DNA from: Marispirochaeta sp963667435
Lineage (GTDB): Bacteria > Spirochaetota > Spirochaetia > JC444 > Marispirochaetaceae
NCBI GenBank assembly: GCA_963667435.1
Contig: OY763414.1
Coordinates: 2,976,001-3,040,000 of the forward strand
Length of the DNA stretch: 64,000 nt
Direction: 5' to 3'
Every line of letters starts with the position of its first letter. Position 1 is the stretch's first letter. This document shows, piece after piece, positions 26,051 through 35,020 of this stretch. A model generated the notes under the pieces. The model made no database searches and was not told the origin of the DNA. It saw only the letters and a list, made by a program, of their open reading frames with translations. Both the position numbers and the translations under genes were made by a program.

Positions 26051-26941
26051 TTACGCCTTGCGGGTAACTTCGGTGTTGGCAAGCTTTTCGTAGAATTTAA
26101 CGATGCTTGAGTGGTCCTCAACACCGCATCCATCCTGCTTGATTGCCTGCATGATTTCCATGGAGAGTGCTGCCAGGGGCAGTGAGCAGCCGACTGCTTT
26201 GGATGTTTCCAGAGCGTTGTTCATGTCTTTAATGTGGAGATCAATCCGGAATCCGGGTTTGAAGTTTCTGTCCATCATCATGGGTGCCTTTGCATCCATG
26301 ACAGTGCTTCCCGCAAGACCGCCGCGGATTGCTTCGTACACAAGCTCGGGATCAACCTCAGCTTTCTTGGCAAGAACCATAGCTTCGGATACTGCGGCAA
26401 TGTTCAGTGCAACAACAATCTGGTTACACAGCTTGGTGGTGTTACCGGCACCGAGTTTACCGACGTATACTACAGATCCGGCCATGGGTTCGAGGATCTC
26501 TTTGTACTTCTCGAATATTTCTTTTTTACCACCAACCATAACAGCGATAGTTCCGTCGATAGCCTTGGGCTCTCCGCCGGATACGGGAGCATCAAGCATC
26601 TCCATACCTTTCTCTGCAAGAGCTTTTCCGATTTCCTGGGAAGCCTGGGGTGCAATGGAGCTCATGTCGATAAGAACCTTACCTGCAGCAGCAGATTCAA
26701 TCAGTCCGTTCTCACCAAGGGCAACAGCCTTTACATGGGGAGAGTTGGGGAGCATGGTGATGATAACATCAGTTTTTGATGCTACTTCCGCAGGGCTTGC
26801 AGCAGATTCTGCACCAGCGCTTACCAGGTCGGCAACAGCTTCCTTGTTGATGTCTGCCACGAGTACTTCATATCCTGCCTTCAGCAGGTTTTTGGCCATG
26901 GGGCGGCCCATAATTCCGAGTCCGACAAATCCTAATTTCAT
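26051..26941 (-). CDS. garR: 2-hydroxy-3-oxopropionate (tartronate semialdehyde) reductase
   Basis: A 296-residue beta-hydroxyacid dehydrogenase. The Rossmann motif GFVGLGIMGRPMAKNL is at residues 4-19, the substrate motif MLDAPVSGG near 116-124, and the catalytic Lys lies in GAGNTTKLCNQ near 171. It reduces tartronate semialdehyde to D-glycerate with NAD(P)H; 3-hydroxyisobutyrate dehydrogenase is the close alternative, but the operon favours GarR. ATG follows GAGGAAAG. It stands between the dapA-family gene (42 nt upstream) and the dehydratase. Confidence 0.9.
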   Translation of the reverse strand: MKLGFVGLGIMGRPMAKNLLKAGYEVLVADINKEAVADLVSAGAESAASPAEVASKTDVIITMLPNSPHVKAVALGENGLIESAAAGKVLIDMSSIAPQASQEIGKALAEKGMEMLDAPVSGGEPKAIDGTIAVMVGGKKEIFEKYKEILEPMAGSVVYVGKLGAGNTTKLCNQIVVALNIAAVSEAMVLAKKAEVDPELVYEAIRGGLAGSTVMDAKAPMMMDRNFKPGFRIDLHIKDMNNALETSKAVGCSLPLAALSMEIMQAIKQDGCGVEDHSSIVKFYEKLANTEVTRKA

Positions 26942-26983
26942 CTTCTTTCCTCTCTTAATAAGTTTATATTTTTATCAGCCTGC

Positions 26984-27883
26984 TTATTTCAGCATGCCGA
27001 TCTGCACAAGAATCTGCTCCGCTTTTTTAACGGTTTCGTCGCTGACGTATTTAACCGGGCGGATGGGGTTGCCTGCCTTAACACCAAGGATGTTCAGCAT
27101 TACCTTCATCATTACCGGGAAGGTTCCCAGTCCGTATGCATCCCGCAGGGGCATCAGGCGCTTTTGAGCATCCAGGGCTCCAAGGTGGTCGCCTTTAACG
27201 TAGTTTTCATAGATATCAACAACAAGCCGTGGTGCTACGTTTGCGGTTCCTGCAACACTACCGGCTCCGCCGTGACAGAGGGTTGCGTAGATGTAGTAGT
27301 CGATTCCGCCGAATACTGCGAACTCGGGTCTGTTGGCCGCCGCCTCGATGTACTTAATGGTGAGGCTGAAATCCATTGAGGTGTTTTTAATTCCCAGAAA
27401 GTTGTCAATTGCCAGCAGTCTTTTAAGCAGACTGGGGGTAATGGTGTTGTTGGTTTTTCCAGGGTTGTTGTAAAGCATTACCGGAAGCTTGCAGTTGTCG
27501 GTAATGGCCTTGAAGTGGTCAAAAAGTTCATCCTCAGTGGGGGTGATGAACATGGGGGTAAGAACAGAAAGCGCATCGGCGCCTACCTCTTCTGCCATCT
27601 TTGCCAGGGCAATGGATTCCTTTGTGGTAATCGCGGAAGCTCCGGCGTATACGGGGATTTTGCCGTTTACATGATCAACAGTAACTTCAACTGCTTTTTT
27701 CTGGTTTTCGAAGTCCAGTCCGTAGAACTCACCGTTACTTCCGTTTACGAAAACACCGTGAACACCACCGTCCATAACATGCTGTATAACCTGTTTCAGC
27801 CCTTCGGCATCTACATTTTCGTTTGCATCAACAGGGGTAATAATCGGGGGGACAATCCCGTGGAAAGAGATCTCTTTACTCAT
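26984..27883 (-). CDS. DapA (DHDPS) superfamily aldolase/dehydratase
   Basis: A 299-residue class I TIM-barrel enzyme. Schiff-base Lys is in FLGIKNTSMDF near residue 164 and the catalytic Tyr in LPVMLYNNPGK near 136; the FVNGSNGEF motif near 44 is the carboxylate-binding region. It is not lysine-pathway DapA by context: it lies between cdaR and garR. It may be a 5-keto-4-deoxyglucarate aldolase (giving pyruvate and tartronate semialdehyde), standing in for GarL, or a 5-keto-4-deoxyglucarate dehydratase. AAAGGAG precedes ATG 27883. Confidence 0.9.
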   Translation of the reverse strand: MSKEISFHGIVPPIITPVDANENVDAEGLKQVIQHVMDGGVHGVFVNGSNGEFYGLDFENQKKAVEVTVDHVNGKIPVYAGASAITTKESIALAKMAEEVGADALSVLTPMFITPTEDELFDHFKAITDNCKLPVMLYNNPGKTNNTITPSLLKRLLAIDNFLGIKNTSMDFSLTIKYIEAAANRPEFAVFGGIDYYIYATLCHGGAGSVAGTANVAPRLVVDIYENYVKGDHLGALDAQKRLMPLRDAYGLGTFPVMMKVMLNILGVKAGNPIRPVKYVSDETVKKAEQILVQIGMLK

Positions 27884-28001
27884 AATATGCTCCTTTCAGC
27901 AGAACAGCTGTGAATATGTCTCTAAATATGATTATGTAAAGGGAAAAATGCTATGTGTACCTGGTATGAAAGCTGTGAGGAAAATTATGCAGTTTGCACA
28001 A

Positions 28002-29147
28002 TCAGCATCGATCCAGATAGTGGGCCAGCTCTCTCAGGAATTCCCGGTCGGAGCGTCTGTCCAGGGGATCGATATTCAGTAGTGATTTCAGCTTTTTCAG
28101 ACGGAAAGTTATGGTGTTGCGGTGCACATGCAGAGCTTTGCTGGTGTGCACCAGATTGTAGTTATTTGCCTCCAGGGCTTTTATGGTTTCCACCATTACC
28201 TCTTTTTCATCCCCGGGAAAAAGAGGGTGAAAAGAGGCGAAAATATCCTTGTAGAGTTTGAGAGTCACTGAATTGCGTATGTAGTCCTGAATATGATCCA
28301 GAAAAAAAGTGACCTTCTCGTATGCTCCGGGCCTGGGTTGTATGGCCAGCTGCTGAGCATGCAGATACGAAGTGCGAAATTGATCTATTCTTGATTGAAG
28401 GCTTCCAACGAAGTAGTTCAGATCTTTCTGCTCGGGATTTTTCTTTGCCCGTTCCTCGATCTGCCAGATGCATGAGAAGATCTGTTCCCGGTACTCTTTT
28501 ACCGCCTCCGGGGTGTCTCCCTTCAGGTTTTTCAGTACCACCACATCATCATTCCAGCCGCGGATGGCAATATCCCTGCGATCGAGAATGGTGCCTTCTT
28601 TCAGGGTTCTGAGCAGGCTCCCCCGGTTTATGCCGTAGGGCGAGCGAATCAGTATGATTGTCGTAACCGGTGCAAACTGCAGGCTGTACCGTTCGCAGAG
28701 TTCAAGAGCTTCATCATTGTTGAACTCCTCATCAAAGATGCTGTAATGGAGAAATTTTTCTGATTCGTCAAGGGCGTCCCTGTTTTTTGATGCCTGGATC
28801 TCATAGTCAAGCATTGTTTCCAGGGAGGACTTTACAAATCCTGCAAAGGAGTTCACGTTCTTAGGATCCCCGGTTACGCATATTACGCCGATATGTTTCT
28901 CTTTGTAATCAACAAACATATTGATGCCCGGTTTTGTGCCTATATAGTCATCTCCGGGGGTAACTATTCCGGAGTCGAGAGTGCCGTGGAGCAGTCCATA
29001 GGCAACCTCATGAAAATCGCCGATCCTGGAATCATCCTTACTGGCAATAATGATTCCGTCATGATTCATTATGTTCACATTGTAGGGGAGGTTTTTTACT
29101 GTCTTCTGAATAAACTTCTGGGCAAACTCCGGACTCAGAATAGCCAC
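28002..29147 (-). CDS. cdaR: sugar diacid-responsive regulator CdaR
   Basis: A 381-residue transcription factor. The N-terminal sugar-diacid recognition domain (about 1-130: FAQKFIQKTVKNLPYNVNIM and VAYGLLHG) is followed by a middle GGDEF-like-fold segment and a C-terminal PucR-type helix-turn-helix (about 325-380: LEANNYNLVHTSKALHVHR, NTITFRLKKL). CdaR activates galactarate, glucarate and glycerate genes in the known cases. GTG 29147 follows AAGGAG. It is first in the operon, so it probably regulates the three genes behind it and itself. Confidence 0.92.
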   Translation of the reverse strand: MAILSPEFAQKFIQKTVKNLPYNVNIMNHDGIIIASKDDSRIGDFHEVAYGLLHGTLDSGIVTPGDDYIGTKPGINMFVDYKEKHIGVICVTGDPKNVNSFAGFVKSSLETMLDYEIQASKNRDALDESEKFLHYSIFDEEFNNDEALELCERYSLQFAPVTTIILIRSPYGINRGSLLRTLKEGTILDRRDIAIRGWNDDVVVLKNLKGDTPEAVKEYREQIFSCIWQIEERAKKNPEQKDLNYFVGSLQSRIDQFRTSYLHAQQLAIQPRPGAYEKVTFFLDHIQDYIRNSVTLKLYKDIFASFHPLFPGDEKEVMVETIKALEANNYNLVHTSKALHVHRNTITFRLKKLKSLLNIDPLDRRSDREFLRELAHYLDRC

Positions 29148-29184
29148 GGTAACTCCTTGATCAGATCCTTTCCAATCAAGTCTA

Positions 29185-29213
29185 AATATAGATAATTAAG
29201 CTGGTATTGTAAA
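29185..29213 (-). promoter_or_regulatory. promoter of the cdaR operon
   Basis: On the minus strand: TTTACA (complement of 29208-29213), a 17-nt spacer and TATATT (complement of 29185-29190). The start would be about 30 nt before the cdaR GTG. Confidence 0.6.
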
Positions 29214-29229
29214 ATCCTACTGAAATCGG

Positions 29230-31347
29230 TTAAAACCCGGGATGACTGTGTGCAGCTCCGGTAAGCAGGCTCTCCACGGTGCTGCTTTCCCCGGCAGAAA
29301 TTGTTTTCATCTCACGATAGATTGAGTACAGCTTATCCACAATACCATCAAGCTCCCGTGAGTTATCATCAACCTCCCTGCTTTTATCCTGTATCAGGCC
29401 GAGAGCCTGCTGAACCTGTGTTGTTCCGGCAGTCATTTCTGACATTGTCTCAGCCAGCTCCTGAAAACTCAGGTTCAGTATCTGAATCTTATCTATCAGT
29501 TCGGTGATCAGCCCGTTTGTTTGACTGGACTGACTCTGGGTAGCATCAATATTCTGTTCAATACTCTTCAGATCCTGGGCAATGATATGGGCATTTTTTC
29601 CCGATTCTTCCGCAAGTTTGCGTATTTCTGAGGCCACCACTGCAAAGCCCAGACCGGCTTTTCCTGCATGGGCAGCTTCAATGGCGGCATTCATTGCCAG
29701 CAGATTGGTATTTGCCGATACAGAATCTATGGTTGTGTTCACTTCACGGATTTTCAGCATTCCCCGGGTTACATCTTCAACCTGAGTAAGTGTTTTCTGC
29801 ATGGCGTCGGCTCCGGAGTCGCACCGCTGCTTGAGATCTTTCAGTATTTCCTGACGCTTTTGAACAATAGAATTGATGTTGGTAATCGAGGCAACCATCT
29901 CATCTATTGCGGCAGAGGATTGAGATACTGCATTAACCTGTTCTTCCGAGCTTGAGTGGTTTTTCATTGCCAGTTCAACCACGGCCTGCATCAGCTGATT
30001 TGCCGAGAGTATTTTTTCTTCAAGCACCTGTGCGGTTTCGTGGATATTGGATTTTGCCTGTTCTATAACCGACATTTTATAGTGATGACAGTTTTCCGGA
30101 TTATTGAGATTATTGAAAATTGCTGTTGCCATTTTCTCGCAGCTGCCGTACCCGCAGGAGGAACAGTTATACAGATCTTCTTCGGTAAACTTTTCCATTT
30201 TATTATAGATCTTCCAGAGCTGGTTACTGTCTGGCGACTTAGTGGTAATTATACCTGATTTATCCTGATAGGTACGGGTGTATAATTCCGGCTTCCAGAA
30301 TTTTCTAAGTACCCGGTTCACCTTTTTTGAACTCTTTTTCCTGTTTCTGCCAGACCCGTACTGTGCCTTCATCTGTTCTGCTCTCCGGCTGACGGCATAT
30401 TCCAGAATATCTTCAGAGGTATCGGTTGAAGAAGTGCCGGTGCCTCCGTTGCATCCCTTCTCGCAGTTGAGGCAGTCTACAATCAGCGGCTGCGCTCCCT
30501 TTTGCAGGGACTCCGGCAGTTCCTGGAAGTAGCGGTATATCTGCTGCACTCCTTCTATTTTGCGTATTCTCGGGCTTATTTCCGGTATTTCCCGTTCTAT
30601 GGTTTCCCTTAATCCTCCAGGGGAGGAGAAGAGTACTGCCCTCTCTGCCGGCGGGTTGGAAAATCCGGTTTCTGCAAAACCCCTGAGGCTCGTATTGTTC
30701 TGTTTGAGATATGCCTCAACGGAAGCAAAGGTTATGTTATAGTCTCCGGTTTTCACTGCATCAAATTCATGCCGCTTTGCGACACAGGGAGAGAGTATTA
30801 CTATTTTGTATCCCGCATATTCCGGGTAGAACTGGCGGATCATTTTCATGGTATGAACCATGGGGCTGTCGGCTGGAGCAAGGTACTCAAGCAGTTCCGG
30901 CTGATACATTTCAAGGTAGTTGACAATTGCGGGGCAGGGCTGAGCAATTACCATCTTCGGATTGTGTTCCTTTATATACTGGAGATAGGAGTAAACGGTG
31001 AGTTCTGCTCCGAAGCTTACATCAAAAAAGGCTGCAACTCCCATGGATTGCAGAAACCCGTTTAACCGCAGAATATTACCCTGAAAGGAGGCTTCTGCAG
31101 CGGGGGCAACTATGGCGATCATTTTCTGTTTTTTGTGTATTTCAGCAAGAAATTCATCCCAGTCGTCAGCCGCTTTCCTTGCTCCGTGAGTACAGGCTTT
31201 AATGCAGGCTCCACAGGCAATACATGCTTCATGGTTAATCTGAACTGAATCACCAGTGGCATCCTGACAGAATTTTATGGGACAGACGGATATGCACTGG
31301 TGACAATTAATACATTTTGTTTCATCTACCTGAATCAAAGCTTTCAT
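29230..31347 (-). CDS. soluble chemoreceptor with ferredoxin and [FeFe]-hydrogenase-like domains
   Basis: A 705-residue protein with no membrane helix. Domains: 2[4Fe-4S] ferredoxin (Cys12, 15, 18, 22 and 42, 45, 48, 52); [FeFe]-hydrogenase H-cluster region (about 75-310); a further 4Fe-4S domain (Cys395, 398, 403, 420); and a chemoreceptor signalling hairpin (about 430-690, tip SANTNLLAMNAAIEAAHAG). H-cluster ligands are all present: Cys138 (QPCP), Cys188 (SPCVAK, with Lys191 and Glu194), Cys295 and Cys299 (NCEKGC). The Cys used for proton transfer in catalytic enzymes (first C of TSCCP) is Pro here, as in sensory types. This matches the chemotaxis-linked sensory (group C) hydrogenases. It probably senses H2 or redox state and signals to CheA. 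Monocistronic, divergent from the DUF2059 gene. Confidence 0.92.
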   Translation of the reverse strand: MKALIQVDETKCINCHQCISVCPIKFCQDATGDSVQINHEACIACGACIKACTHGARKAADDWDEFLAEIHKKQKMIAIVAPAAEASFQGNILRLNGFLQSMGVAAFFDVSFGAELTVYSYLQYIKEHNPKMVIAQPCPAIVNYLEMYQPELLEYLAPADSPMVHTMKMIRQFYPEYAGYKIVILSPCVAKRHEFDAVKTGDYNITFASVEAYLKQNNTSLRGFAETGFSNPPAERAVLFSSPGGLRETIEREIPEISPRIRKIEGVQQIYRYFQELPESLQKGAQPLIVDCLNCEKGCNGGTGTSSTDTSEDILEYAVSRRAEQMKAQYGSGRNRKKSSKKVNRVLRKFWKPELYTRTYQDKSGIITTKSPDSNQLWKIYNKMEKFTEEDLYNCSSCGYGSCEKMATAIFNNLNNPENCHHYKMSVIEQAKSNIHETAQVLEEKILSANQLMQAVVELAMKNHSSSEEQVNAVSQSSAAIDEMVASITNINSIVQKRQEILKDLKQRCDSGADAMQKTLTQVEDVTRGMLKIREVNTTIDSVSANTNLLAMNAAIEAAHAGKAGLGFAVVASEIRKLAEESGKNAHIIAQDLKSIEQNIDATQSQSSQTNGLITELIDKIQILNLSFQELAETMSEMTAGTTQVQQALGLIQDKSREVDDNSRELDGIVDKLYSIYREMKTISAGESSTVESLLTGAAHSHPGF

Positions 31348-31464
31348 TCTATTAACCCCTATCTCTTCCCTTCGTTCTATAATCGGAAAAAACAGGCTCC
31401 TCTTTTAGGGGGAAATATGTCAGAATGCTGTCAGCCCCAATCGGGCAGAATCAGGAGAATACCA

Positions 31465-31899
31465 GTGAAAAAGATAGTGATTCTTTTATTTTCTATCCTT
31501 GTTTTATCTACTGCTTTCGGCCAGTCAAAGGAAGAGGACATTATTCGTCTTATGGAGATGACCGGTTCCGCAGATATGGGTATGCAGATTATGCAGAACA
31601 TGATTGTTCAGTTCAGGCAGGCGTTGCCGGAGGTTCCGCCGGAGTACTGGGATCAGTTTCTGGAGAAAGTGAGTGCTGAAGACATGATCAACATAGTTGT
31701 CCCCATCTATGATCGCCACCTGACACATGATGAAATTAAAGACATAATTGCATTCTATGAATCTCCCACAGGTAAAACGCTGATACAGAAACTTCCCCTT
31801 ATTACCGGAGAGTCCATGACTGCAGGGCAGGAATGGGGTCAGCAGCTGGGGATGGAAATTCAGAACCAGCTTGTGGAAGATGGTCTGCTGAGCCTCTGA
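31465..31899 (+). CDS. secreted DUF2059 family protein
   Basis: A 144-residue protein. GTG 31465 starts right at a signal peptide (VKKIVILLFSILVLSTAFGQ) and has AGGAG 7 nt upstream; an ATG at 31417 with AGGGGG is an alternative that would put 16 polar residues before it. The mature part has the DUF2059 signature: NIVVPIYDRHLTHDEIKDII followed by AFYESPTGKTLIQKLPLIT. The role of the family is unknown; it is periplasmic. A 13-bp hairpin follows the stop. Confidence 0.85.
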   Translation: MKKIVILLFSILVLSTAFGQSKEEDIIRLMEMTGSADMGMQIMQNMIVQFRQALPEVPPEYWDQFLEKVSAEDMINIVVPIYDRHLTHDEIKDIIAFYESPTGKTLIQKLPLITGESMTAGQEWGQQLGMEIQNQLVEDGLLSL

Positions 31900-31904
31900 T
31901 GCTC

Positions 31905-31949
31905 GTCAGGTTGCTCCGGATGGCCGGGTGATACCTGGAGCAACCTGAC
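31905..31949 (+). terminator. hairpin after the DUF2059 gene
   Basis: GTCAGGTTGCTCC (31905-31917) pairs perfectly with GGAGCAACCTGAC (31937-31949). The T-run is weak (ATTTTG about 10 nt later), so it may be an imperfect terminator. Confidence 0.6.
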
Positions 31950-32014
31950 AGAGTGCAAATTTTGTCCTCTGTTTTCGCTTTTTTCAGGTGGAAAGTTGTG
32001 ATACGGTTGGCAGT

Positions 32015-32830
32015 ATGAACCGTCTTTTTGTTCTCGGCACTGGTAATGCCATGGCTACTCGCTGTTACAACACCTGCTTCGCCCTGGAAAGCGGCAATGA
32101 ATTCATTTTAGTCGATGCCGGGGGAGGCAATGGTATCCTTGCCCAGCTTCAGAAAGCAAACATCGCCATCGACAGCATCCGCCACCTGGTGCTTACCCAT
32201 GAACATTCAGACCATCTGCTGGGAGCAGTCTGGATTATCCGTGCTGTTACTGCTGCAATGCTTGCGGGCAAATACCGGGGGGATCTCACTGTCTGGTGCC
32301 ATGAGGGGCTTGAAACTGCCTTGCGGAATATCTGCGGCTATACTTTGCAGCCTAAGTTCACCCGTCTTATAGGTGACCGTATCTGTTTTTCCATTATTAC
32401 CGACGGGTATTCCTCCAGGCTGGGTAATCTGGACTTTACCTTTTTCGATATCCGATCAACCAAGGCACTTCAGTACGGTTTTTCCGCTGAACTTGAAAGT
32501 GGCCATAGGCTTACCTGTCTGGGGGATGAACCCTATAACCCTGCCTGCGAAGAGTATGTAAGGGGATCAGACTGGCTTCTTTCCGAAGCCTTCTGTCTGT
32601 ATGAGCAGCGGGATAAATATAAACCCTACGAAAAGCACCATAGCACAGTAAAAGAAGCGTGTGAGCTGGCAGAAGAATTGCACATACCCGACCTTGTGCT
32701 CTGGCATACCGAAGATGATACCTATGGGGACCGGAAAAAACTGTATATCGCAGAAGGACAGAGGTTCTACACCGGAAATCTCCATGTCCCTTATGACCAG
32801 GAAATCCTGCCTCTTACCTTCAGGGAATAA
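32015..32830 (+). CDS. MBL-fold metallohydrolase, RNase Z-like
   Basis: A 271-residue metallo-beta-lactamase-fold protein. Metal site: LTHEHSDHLLGA (HxHxDH), a later Asp in TCLGDEP and a His in VLWHTEDD; the N-terminus LFVLGTGNAMAT is that of the RNase Z/ElaC branch. The substrate is unknown; it could cleave phosphodiesters in RNA or small molecules. I chose ATG 32015; a GTG at 31988 with a nearby AGGTGG is possible. It is followed 74 nt later by a chemoreceptor. Confidence 0.85.
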   Translation: MNRLFVLGTGNAMATRCYNTCFALESGNEFILVDAGGGNGILAQLQKANIAIDSIRHLVLTHEHSDHLLGAVWIIRAVTAAMLAGKYRGDLTVWCHEGLETALRNICGYTLQPKFTRLIGDRICFSIITDGYSSRLGNLDFTFFDIRSTKALQYGFSAELESGHRLTCLGDEPYNPACEEYVRGSDWLLSEAFCLYEQRDKYKPYEKHHSTVKEACELAEELHIPDLVLWHTEDDTYGDRKKLYIAEGQRFYTGNLHVPYDQEILPLTFRE

Positions 32831-32904
32831 ATATTTTTTTATTGATTTTTGTTGTATCATAAGATAGGTTGAAGGCAACTCGATCTGCATCAAGGTTGTG
32901 CATC

Positions 32905-34992
32905 ATGAAACTGTATCAGAAGATATCACTGGCAATCTGTGTTCTCATAACCTGTCTATCCCTCGCAATGGGGCTCACTTTTCTTACTGTTTCCGGGAAG
33001 GTAGTAAGTGCTATTGCCGAAAAAGGGCTTCGGGGACAGGCGGATTCCGGTGCCCGGCTTGTGGGGCAGGAGGTCGGCAGTCTGCTTTCTGCCATGCACA
33101 CCATTGCAAACCTGGATTTCTCCTCCATGGAAATGAATGAGGCAAAGCGGAATCATTTACTGGATGAAATGAAACATCTCAACCTGCTCGATTTCGGTGT
33201 GGTGGACAAAGACGGCATTGCCCGCTATATAAAAGGTGAAAACTCCGCCGATCTTTCCGACAGAGAGTATGTCCGGCAGGCTTTATCGGGTGTCTCTGCT
33301 GTTTCAGATGTTATCATCAGCCGGGTAACCGGACGACCGGTCGTCATGTTCGCTGTACCTATTATTCAGAAGGGCAATATTGCCGGTGCGCTTATTGCCC
33401 GTGGGGACGGCAATATACTTTCAAGTCTTATTCAGAATGCCGGATTCGGAGATTCAGGTTATGCCTATATTCTCAGTAGCAGGGGTATTATGCAGGCCCA
33501 TCCAGATGAATCTCTGGTACTGGAACAGTATGCTCCCGTCAAGGCTGCGGAGACTGATCCTGCTCTTAAAGGGCTGGCAGATGCAGTTTCCTCAATGCTG
33601 ATTGAAAACCGCGGCATCGACGGTTATACCTTCAGGGGAAGCACCATGGTTGCAGGGTACTCTCCCGTAGGTCTTAACGGCCTTATTTATGTTCTTACCG
33701 TAAAAAAAAGCGAGCTGATGCATGAACTCTGGATTCTGCGTCTTGTTATAATCTTCGGTACCCTCGCAGCAATTGCTGTGGGCCTGCTTCTGGGAATGAT
33801 CCTAGGCCGTACCATTGCCCGTCCTATTCGGAAGATGCTGCCCGTATTTGAGGAGCTGGCTACCGGAAATCTCACAGGAAGACTGAGCGTTACCTCCAGA
33901 GACGAGTTAGGTCAGCTGGCTCAGAAGTTCAACAGCTCAATAGAAGACCTCTCCCGTATGATCCGGCTCACAGGTACCCAGGCCAATCAGCTTCATTCCG
34001 ATTTCGGCCTTCTTGCCCGTGATATGTCGGAAACAGCGGTATCAATCAACCAGATAAGCTCCGGAATCCGGGGCATAAAGGACCAGACCGGACGGCAGCT
34101 AACACTCATTAAAGAGAATAATGAAGCCGTCTCCAACATTCGGAATACAGCCGACGAGCTGAACAATGTCATTGATACCCAGGCTTCATCAGTGGCCGAA
34201 TCCTCCGCAGCGGTGGAGGAGATGGTATCCAATGTTGCTTCCGTAGCCTCAATTCTTAAAAAGAATTCACAGGATATTGAAACCCTTACCCGTGAAGCGG
34301 AAAAGGGCAGGGGAGACATGCGTGTCATCAGTGAGGTTGTAGCGGAAATTGAGAAGGATTCCGAAGGCCTTGTAGCAGCGGTTGAGATAATTCAGAGTAT
34401 TTCAAGCCAGACAAACCTTCTTTCCATGAATGCCGCCATAGAAGCGGCCCATGCGGGTAAGGCGGGCTACGGCTTTGCCGTGGTTGCCGCAGAAATCCGC
34501 AATCTGGCTGAGACTTCCGCGGAGCAGGGGAAAAAGATCAGTAAAGTTCTGAAAAATCTGAAGAAGCAGATAGCCGATGTCTCTGTTAAGGAAGCAGGCT
34601 CCCGCGAGCAGTTCGCCAGAATAATGCAGATTATGGAGTCGGTGAAGAATCAGGAAACCATCATAACCCAGGCTATGGACGAGCAGTTAGTGGGGAACAA
34701 TCAGGTACTTGAAGCCATTCGTGAAATCAATGAAATCACCTCAGTTGTAAAAGAAGGATCCGGACACATGCTGGATGCAAGTACATCCGTGCTCGCTGGT
34801 ATGGACAACCTCTCCTATCTCTCCCAGGAGATCGGCACAGCGGTAGATCAGATAGCTGCAGCCTCAGGCCAGGTGGATACTTCCATAAGCGAGGTAAACA
34901 GCATAACCCGGGAAAACGAAGCAAGCGTCAGAAATCTGGCCGGGGAAGTCTCCCGGTTTGCCACAATTTCCGACGAAGCACCGGATACCTGA
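32905..34992 (+). CDS. methyl-accepting chemotaxis protein, dCache type
   Basis: A 695-residue transmembrane chemoreceptor. TM1 near residues 8-30, a periplasmic dCache-like domain (DKDGIARYIKGENSADLSDR; GDSGYAYILSSRG), TM2 near 285-310, HAMP, and a signalling domain with tip SQTNLLSMNAAIEAAHAG and EIRNLAETSAEQGKKIS. dCache domains bind amino acids or organic acids; the ligand is not known. ATG 32905 is preferred over a longer frame from 32869. Intact, in contrast to the pseudogene at 8-9.8 kb. Confidence 0.93.
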   Translation: MKLYQKISLAICVLITCLSLAMGLTFLTVSGKVVSAIAEKGLRGQADSGARLVGQEVGSLLSAMHTIANLDFSSMEMNEAKRNHLLDEMKHLNLLDFGVVDKDGIARYIKGENSADLSDREYVRQALSGVSAVSDVIISRVTGRPVVMFAVPIIQKGNIAGALIARGDGNILSSLIQNAGFGDSGYAYILSSRGIMQAHPDESLVLEQYAPVKAAETDPALKGLADAVSSMLIENRGIDGYTFRGSTMVAGYSPVGLNGLIYVLTVKKSELMHELWILRLVIIFGTLAAIAVGLLLGMILGRTIARPIRKMLPVFEELATGNLTGRLSVTSRDELGQLAQKFNSSIEDLSRMIRLTGTQANQLHSDFGLLARDMSETAVSINQISSGIRGIKDQTGRQLTLIKENNEAVSNIRNTADELNNVIDTQASSVAESSAAVEEMVSNVASVASILKKNSQDIETLTREAEKGRGDMRVISEVVAEIEKDSEGLVAAVEIIQSISSQTNLLSMNAAIEAAHAGKAGYGFAVVAAEIRNLAETSAEQGKKISKVLKNLKKQIADVSVKEAGSREQFARIMQIMESVKNQETIITQAMDEQLVGNNQVLEAIREINEITSVVKEGSGHMLDASTSVLAGMDNLSYLSQEIGTAVDQIAAASGQVDTSISEVNSITRENEASVRNLAGEVSRFATISDEAPDT

Positions 34993-35020
34993 ATTTTACA
35001 ACCTTGCTCTGAATGAGTGA

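Noticed and set aside
26103..27167. A long open frame on the plus strand across garR and the dapA-family gene.
   Set aside because: It is antisense to two genes with full family motifs; its Ser/Thr/Pro-rich text is what the complement of such genes gives.
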